A DNA stretch of 8,302 nucleotides from NCBI GenBank assembly GCA_045643785.1, contig JAZRFR010000207.1:1-8302 (forward strand), given 5' to 3'. The translations under genes and the position numbers were made by a program. This document shows positions 5,371 through 8,302 of this stretch, in pieces. Numbering within the stretch: the stretch's first letter is position 1; each line of letters begins with the position of its first letter. Below the pieces are notes generated by a model. The model did no database searches. It was not told where the DNA came from and saw only the letters and a program-made list of their open reading frames with translations. Source of the DNA: CAMEON01 sp045643785. GTDB lineage: Bacteria > Bacillota > Clostridia > Oscillospirales > CAG-272.

Positions 5371-5540
5371 TAAATTGCAGTTTATCGGTGGGTTAGAAAA
5401 AAGCATCGGTAGGGGGCGGCGCCCTCGACGCCCCGTAAAAACATAGATCCGACAACAAATTTTGTCCCATTGGTGGCGGGCCGCCGTGGGCGCCGGCCCC
5501 TACCATGGGGTGTTTGCAACAAACCTATAAACCCAAATTT
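5371..5540 (+). repeat. Modular intergenic repeat E3 carrying a nested R2 element
   Basis: Its ends match the E family: TAAATTGCAGTTTAT (5371-5385) on the left and ATAAACCCAAATTT (5527-5540) on the right. The reverse complement of the right end, AAATTTGGGTTTAT, agrees with the left AAATTGCAGTTTAT at 11 of 14 positions, so these look like terminal inverted repeats. The inside differs from E1 and E2: the hairpin modules are absent and the long-stem element R2 sits in their place. It lies between two copies of the same terminator hairpin (T1 and T2). Confidence 0.65.
5408..5504 (+). repeat. Long-stem intergenic repeat R2 (nested in E3)
   Basis: Arms GGTAGGGGGCGGCGCCC (5408-5424) and GGGCGCCGGCCCCTACC (5488-5504) are reverse complements with one mismatch over 17 bp. 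The centre (from 5436, TAAAAACATAGATCCGACAA and on) aligns with the reverse-complemented centre of R1 at roughly 28 of 40 positions with one gap. Arms of R1 and R2 share the TAGGG tip but otherwise differ, each staying self-complementary. This is a second, inverted and diverged copy of the R1 family. Confidence 0.72.
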
Positions 5541-5557
5541 GAAATCCCTCTGAATCC

Positions 5558-5595
5558 AAAACCGCGCCATCCCAAACGGGACAGCGCGTTTTTTT
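5558..5595 (+). terminator. Intrinsic terminator T2 (copy of T1 with a T7 tail)
   Basis: Bases 5558-5588 are identical to 5332-5362. The 3' arm has lost one G relative to T1 and runs directly into seven T (5589-5595), making this the stronger rightward terminator of the pair. On the minus strand the structure ends in GCGCGGTTTT and could stop leftward transcription that has passed guaB. Confidence 0.75.
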
Positions 5596-5609
5596 GTATA
5601 TACATATCC

Positions 5610-5666
5610 TTTTGAAAGTTCTTGAAAGGGGCGTGGGGAGAACTTCTTCCAAGAAGTTCTCCCCAC
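5610..5666 (-). terminator. guaB 3' hairpin: 34-nt perfect palindrome plus E-family fragment (E4)
   Basis: GTGGGGAGAACTTCTT (5633-5648) and AAGAAGTTCTCCCCAC (5651-5666) form a perfect 16-bp stem around CC, 23 bases after the guaB stop codon on the minus strand. Read leftward it is followed by TCAAGAACTTTCAAAA (5625-5610), a 16-nt exact match to 1657-1672 in E1, where it also follows an AACTTCTT/AAGAAGTT hairpin. It is therefore a partial E-family unit lacking the terminal motif. Placement after guaB suggests a transcription-end or RNA-stabilising role; the lack of a U-run makes factor-independent termination uncertain. Confidence 0.6.
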
Positions 5667-5689
5667 AAGAGCGCTCTATTCGCTCTCAA

Positions 5690-7201
5690 TCACTTAACCG
5701 CGTTGCTCTTTTCCTTCTGGATAACGTCATGGGCGCCGCCCTCCACGATGGAGGTAGCGGAAACCAGGGTCAGCACGGCCTTCTCCTGCAGCTCGGGAAT
5801 GGTCAGCGCGCCGCAGTTGCACATGGTGGACTTGACCTTGGCCAGGGTCATGGCCACATTGTCCTTCAGGCTGCCTGCGTAAGGAACGTAGGAATCCACG
5901 CCCTCCTCGAAGGACAGCTTCTTGTCGCCGCCCAGGTCGTATCTCTGCCAGTTACGGGCGCGGGCAGAGCCCTCACCCCAGTACTCCTTGTAGTAGGTAC
6001 CGCCGATGGAGACCTTGTTGGAGGGAGACTCGTCGAAGCGGGCGAAGTAACGGCCCAGCATGACGAAGTCAGCACCCATGGCCAGGGACAGGGTGATGTG
6101 GTGGTCATATACGATACCGCCGTCGGAGCCAACGGGAATGTAGATACCCGTCTCCTCGTAGTAGCGGTCGCGCTCCTGGCAGACCTCGATCAGAGCCGTA
6201 GCCTGACCGCGGCCGATGCCCTTGGTCTCACGGGTGATGCAGATGGAACCGCCGCCGATACCCACCTTGATGAAGTCAGCGCCGCACTCGGCCAGGAAGC
6301 GGAAGCCTGCGGCATCCACCACGTTACCTGCACCCACCTTTACGGTGTCGCCGTACTTCTCGCGGATCCAGGCGATGGTGCGCTTCTGCCACTCGGAGAA
6401 GCCCTCGGAGGAGTCAATGCAGAGAACATCAACACCGGCCTCGATGAGAGCGGGCACGCGCTCGGCGTAGTCACGGGTGTTGATACCCGCGCCGACCACG
6501 TAGCGCTTGGAAGCGTCCAGCAGCTCGTTGGGGTTCTGCTTATGGGTGTCGTAGTCCTTGCGGAAGACGAAATAGCACAGCTTGCCGTCATCAGACACGA
6601 TGGGCAGGGAGTTGAGCTTGTGATCCCAGATGATGTCGTTGGCTTCCTTCAGGGTAGTGCCCTCGGGAGCGGTGATGAGCTTGGCCAGAGGAGTCATGAA
6701 CTCGGAAACCTTGGTGGCGGGATCCATACGGCTCACGCGGTAGTCACGGCCGGTGACGATACCCACCAGCTTGCCGTCGGGGGTGCCGTCCTCGGTAACA
6801 GCCATGGTGTTGTGGCCGGTTCTCTCCTTGAGAGCCACCACGTCAGCCATGGTCATGTCGGGGGACAGATTGGAATCGCTCTTGACAAATCCTGCCTTGT
6901 GAGACTTGGCGCGGCGCACCATAGCGGCCTCGTCCTCGATGGTCTGGGAGCCGTAGATGAAGGCAACGCCGCCTTCGGTGGCCAGTGCCACGGCCAGACG
7001 GTCACCCGAGACCGACTGCATGATGGCAGAGATCATGGGGATGTTCATCTCAATGGCGGGCTTCTCGCCGGCGCGCTTGTTGTACTTGACCAGAGGGGTC
7101 TTCAGGGAGACGTTGGCGGGGATGCACTCGGCGGAGGAGTACCCGGGAATGAGCAGGTACTCGTTAAAAGTATGGGAGGGCTCGTTGATAAACTTGGCCA
7201 T
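5690..7201 (-). CDS. guaB: IMP dehydrogenase, Tritrichomonas foetus-like type
   Basis: This 503-residue cytosolic enzyme oxidises IMP to XMP with NAD+, the committed step to GMP. A (beta/alpha)8 barrel is split by a CBS-domain pair at about 105-222. Catalytic loop GGGSICITRETKGIGRGQ (316-333) carries Cys321, which forms the covalent IMP intermediate; the flap WQRYDLGG (418-425) holds Arg420-Tyr421, the base that activates water; Asp263 lies in CIDSS. The flap and C-terminus (EGVDSYVPYAGSLKDNV, KSTMCNCGA, SIVEGGAHDV) closely resemble, from memory, the protozoan T. foetus enzyme, with catalytic residues offset by two and the same length; most bacterial GuaB have GIGPGSICTTR instead. ATG 7201 is chosen over an upstream TTG (7222) because AAGGAG lies nine bases before it and MAKF matches that enzyme's start. 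It follows pyrB on the same strand after 88 bp. Confidence 0.96.
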   Translation of the reverse strand: MAKFINEPSHTFNEYLLIPGYSSAECIPANVSLKTPLVKYNKRAGEKPAIEMNIPMISAIMQSVSGDRLAVALATEGGVAFIYGSQTIEDEAAMVRRAKSHKAGFVKSDSNLSPDMTMADVVALKERTGHNTMAVTEDGTPDGKLVGIVTGRDYRVSRMDPATKVSEFMTPLAKLITAPEGTTLKEANDIIWDHKLNSLPIVSDDGKLCYFVFRKDYDTHKQNPNELLDASKRYVVGAGINTRDYAERVPALIEAGVDVLCIDSSEGFSEWQKRTIAWIREKYGDTVKVGAGNVVDAAGFRFLAECGADFIKVGIGGGSICITRETKGIGRGQATALIEVCQERDRYYEETGIYIPVGSDGGIVYDHHITLSLAMGADFVMLGRYFARFDESPSNKVSIGGTYYKEYWGEGSARARNWQRYDLGGDKKLSFEEGVDSYVPYAGSLKDNVAMTLAKVKSTMCNCGALTIPELQEKAVLTLVSATSIVEGGAHDVIQKEKSNAVK

Positions 7202-7289
7202 GTCTTTGTTCTCCTTTTTCAAATTGATATGAGGTATTTTTTATACATTATGGTGGGGGAGGTGCCGCGAAGGACACCTCAGGCAGGCG
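7202..7289 (-). other. pyrB-guaB intergenic gap with a small hairpin
   Basis: On the minus strand an 8-bp stem GAGGTGTC/GGCACCTC (one G-T pair, bases 7259-7280) follows the pyrB stop by nine bases. It has no U-run, so it is a weak terminator at best. AT-rich sequence with GTATAAAAAATAC (palindromic ends) lies between it and the guaB ribosome site. I could not fit a convincing -35/-10 pair, so it is open whether guaB has its own promoter or is read from pyrB. Confidence 0.4.
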
Positions 7290-8302
7290 TTACGCCTTGG
7301 TATATTTCGCTTTTTCCTCGCAGTAGAGGCAGCGGTAAATGCCGTGCTCCAAATTGACGGGGTAGAAGACCTGATCCAGCTCCTGCTCCACGTTGGTAAT
7401 GCAACGGGGATTGTGGCACTGGATAAGGTTGACCAGATGATCGGCGGGATGGACCTTCGCGGGGGAGGGCTGATCCGTCTCCTGCAGAAGCTTGTAGATG
7501 AGCGCCATGCGGATGTACTTGCCGCAGAGTGCCTGGCGGAAGTAGCAGGCGCGGGGATCCTCGTCCACCTTCACGCTGATCTCGTTGACGCGGGGCAGGG
7601 GGTGGAGGATGGCCATGTCGGCCTTGGCACTGACCAGCTTCTCGGGGGTCAGCACGTAGCTGTCCTTGAGCCGCTCGTACTCGTAGGGATCGGCGAAACG
7701 CTCTCTCTGAATACGGGTCATGTAGAGGATGTCCAGCTCGGGGAGGGAGGCCTCCAGGTCGGCCGTCTCCACGTAGGGCGTACCGTGCTTGTCCATGACC
7801 TCGTACTTGATGTAAGCGGGCACCTTCAGCACCTCGGGGGAGATGAGCACGAAGCGCACGCCCTCATAGCGGGACATGGCCACGATCAAAGAGTGCACCG
7901 TACGGCCGTACTTCAGGTCGCCGCATAGACCGACGGTGAGGTGATCCAGTCTTCCCTTCTCGCGGGAGATGGTGAGCAGATCCGTCAGGGTCTGAGTGGG
8001 GTGGTTGTGACCGCCGTCACCTGCGTTGATGACGGGGATGGTGGCGTTCTGCGCCGCCACGAAGGGCGCGCCGTCGCGGGGGTGCCGCATGGCGATGATG
8101 TCGGCGTAGCAGCTGATGACCTTGGCGGTATCGGCTACCGACTCACCCTTGGACGCAGACGAGCTGTTGGCCTCGGAGAAGCCGAGAACCGAGCCGCCCA
8201 GCTCCAGCATGGCCGCCTCAAAGCTCAGGCGGGTGCGGGTGGATGGCTCGAAGAACAGGGTGGCCAGCTTCTTGTACTTGCAGGCCTCTCGGTAGTTCTC
8301 CG
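7290..8302 (-). CDS. pyrB: Aspartate carbamoyltransferase catalytic chain with C-terminal PyrI-like zinc domain (5' end outside window)
   Basis: Makes N-carbamoyl-aspartate from carbamoyl phosphate and aspartate, the first committed pyrimidine step. The visible 336 residues begin inside the carbamoyl-phosphate domain with FEPSTRTRLSFE (17-28), then the active-site loop SSASKGESVADT (47-58), GDGGHNHPTQTLTDL (94-108), GDLKYGRTVHSL (127-138), MTRIQRERF (194-202) in the 240s-type loop and HPLPRVNEI (233-241). The catalytic chain ends near residue 272. After a proline-containing linker come Cys295, Cys300, Cys324 and Cys327, spaced C-x4-C-x23-C-x2-C, exactly the spacing of the zinc site of E. coli PyrI (109, 114, 138, 141). 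There is no room for the PyrI nucleotide-binding domain. The fused domain probably steadies trimers or subunit contacts without allostery by CTP. Roughly 30 N-terminal residues are missing because the window ends. Confidence 0.95.
   Translation of the reverse strand, partial: ENYREACKYKKLATLFFEPSTRTRLSFEAAMLELGGSVLGFSEANSSSASKGESVADTAKVISCYADIIAMRHPRDGAPFVAAQNATIPVINAGDGGHNHPTQTLTDLLTISREKGRLDHLTVGLCGDLKYGRTVHSLIVAMSRYEGVRFVLISPEVLKVPAYIKYEVMDKHGTPYVETADLEASLPELDILYMTRIQRERFADPYEYERLKDSYVLTPEKLVSAKADMAILHPLPRVNEISVKVDEDPRACYFRQALCGKYIRMALIYKLLQETDQPSPAKVHPADHLVNLIQCHNPRCITNVEQELDQVFYPVNLEHGIYRCLYCEEKAKYTKA

Noticed and set aside
5200..5689. Possible CRISPR array, given several repeats in one gap
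   Set aside because: Repeats are long inverted stems and paired terminators of differing length with no regular repeat-spacer period.
7202..7289. A purine-type riboswitch or attenuator in front of guaB
   Set aside because: Only one short 8-bp hairpin and an AT-rich tract are present in 88 bp; none of the conserved aptamer bases are seen.
5594..7357. A 587-codon open frame on the plus strand opposite guaB
   Set aside because: Antisense shadow of guaB with glycine/valine/aspartate-rich low-complexity translation; it also runs through the 3' palindrome and the pyrB-guaB gap.

Overview
This window reads as chromosomal DNA of a fairly GC-rich Clostridia-type Firmicute, plausibly a gut member of the Oscillospirales or a relative. 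The grounds are strong AGGAGG-type ribosome sites, a class-I tetrahydrofolate (THF) riboswitch in front of an ECF-type folate transporter gene, G/C-rich third codon positions with AT-rich intergenic edges, and many structured intergenic repeats. The taxonomic placement is inference.

Layout from left to right. A minus-strand MBOAT membrane O-acyltransferase gene (91-1563) is followed on its 3' side, at the window edge, by a hairpin-rich repeat. A 600-bp non-coding stretch (1564-2162) holds a modular repeat (E1), a probable leftward promoter for the MBOAT gene, a consensus sigma-70 promoter pointing right, and a THF riboswitch ending in a hairpin that can mask the ribosome site of folT (2163-2723). 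After a second modular repeat (E2) comes a tightly packed set: folC (2938-4281), a GNAT acetyltransferase (4278-4889, 4-bp overlap) and an unrecognised 105-residue tryptophan-rich protein (4882-5199, 8-bp overlap). The 5200-5689 gap contains no gene but is packed with repeats: two copies of a long-stem element in opposite orientations, two near-identical terminator hairpins, a third modular repeat and a 34-nt palindrome. On the minus strand are guaB (IMP dehydrogenase, 5690-7201) and, upstream of it, a pyrB catalytic chain (7290 to beyond 8302) that ends in a PyrI-like zinc domain.

How the genes fit together: folT imports folate and folC polyglutamylates it so that it stays in the cell; the riboswitch lets reduced folate limit import. 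pyrB and guaB commit to pyrimidine and guanine nucleotide synthesis, and purine synthesis draws on folate-borne one-carbon units, so the right two thirds of the window have a loose folate/nucleotide theme. The most unusual content is not in the genes but in the intergenic repeat families: MITE-like modules with matching termini, and long-stem elements whose arms have diverged while staying complementary. Also notable are an IMP dehydrogenase of the Tritrichomonas foetus type and a PyrB fused to only the zinc part of PyrI. I found no defence system, phage, CRISPR array, rRNA or tRNA.
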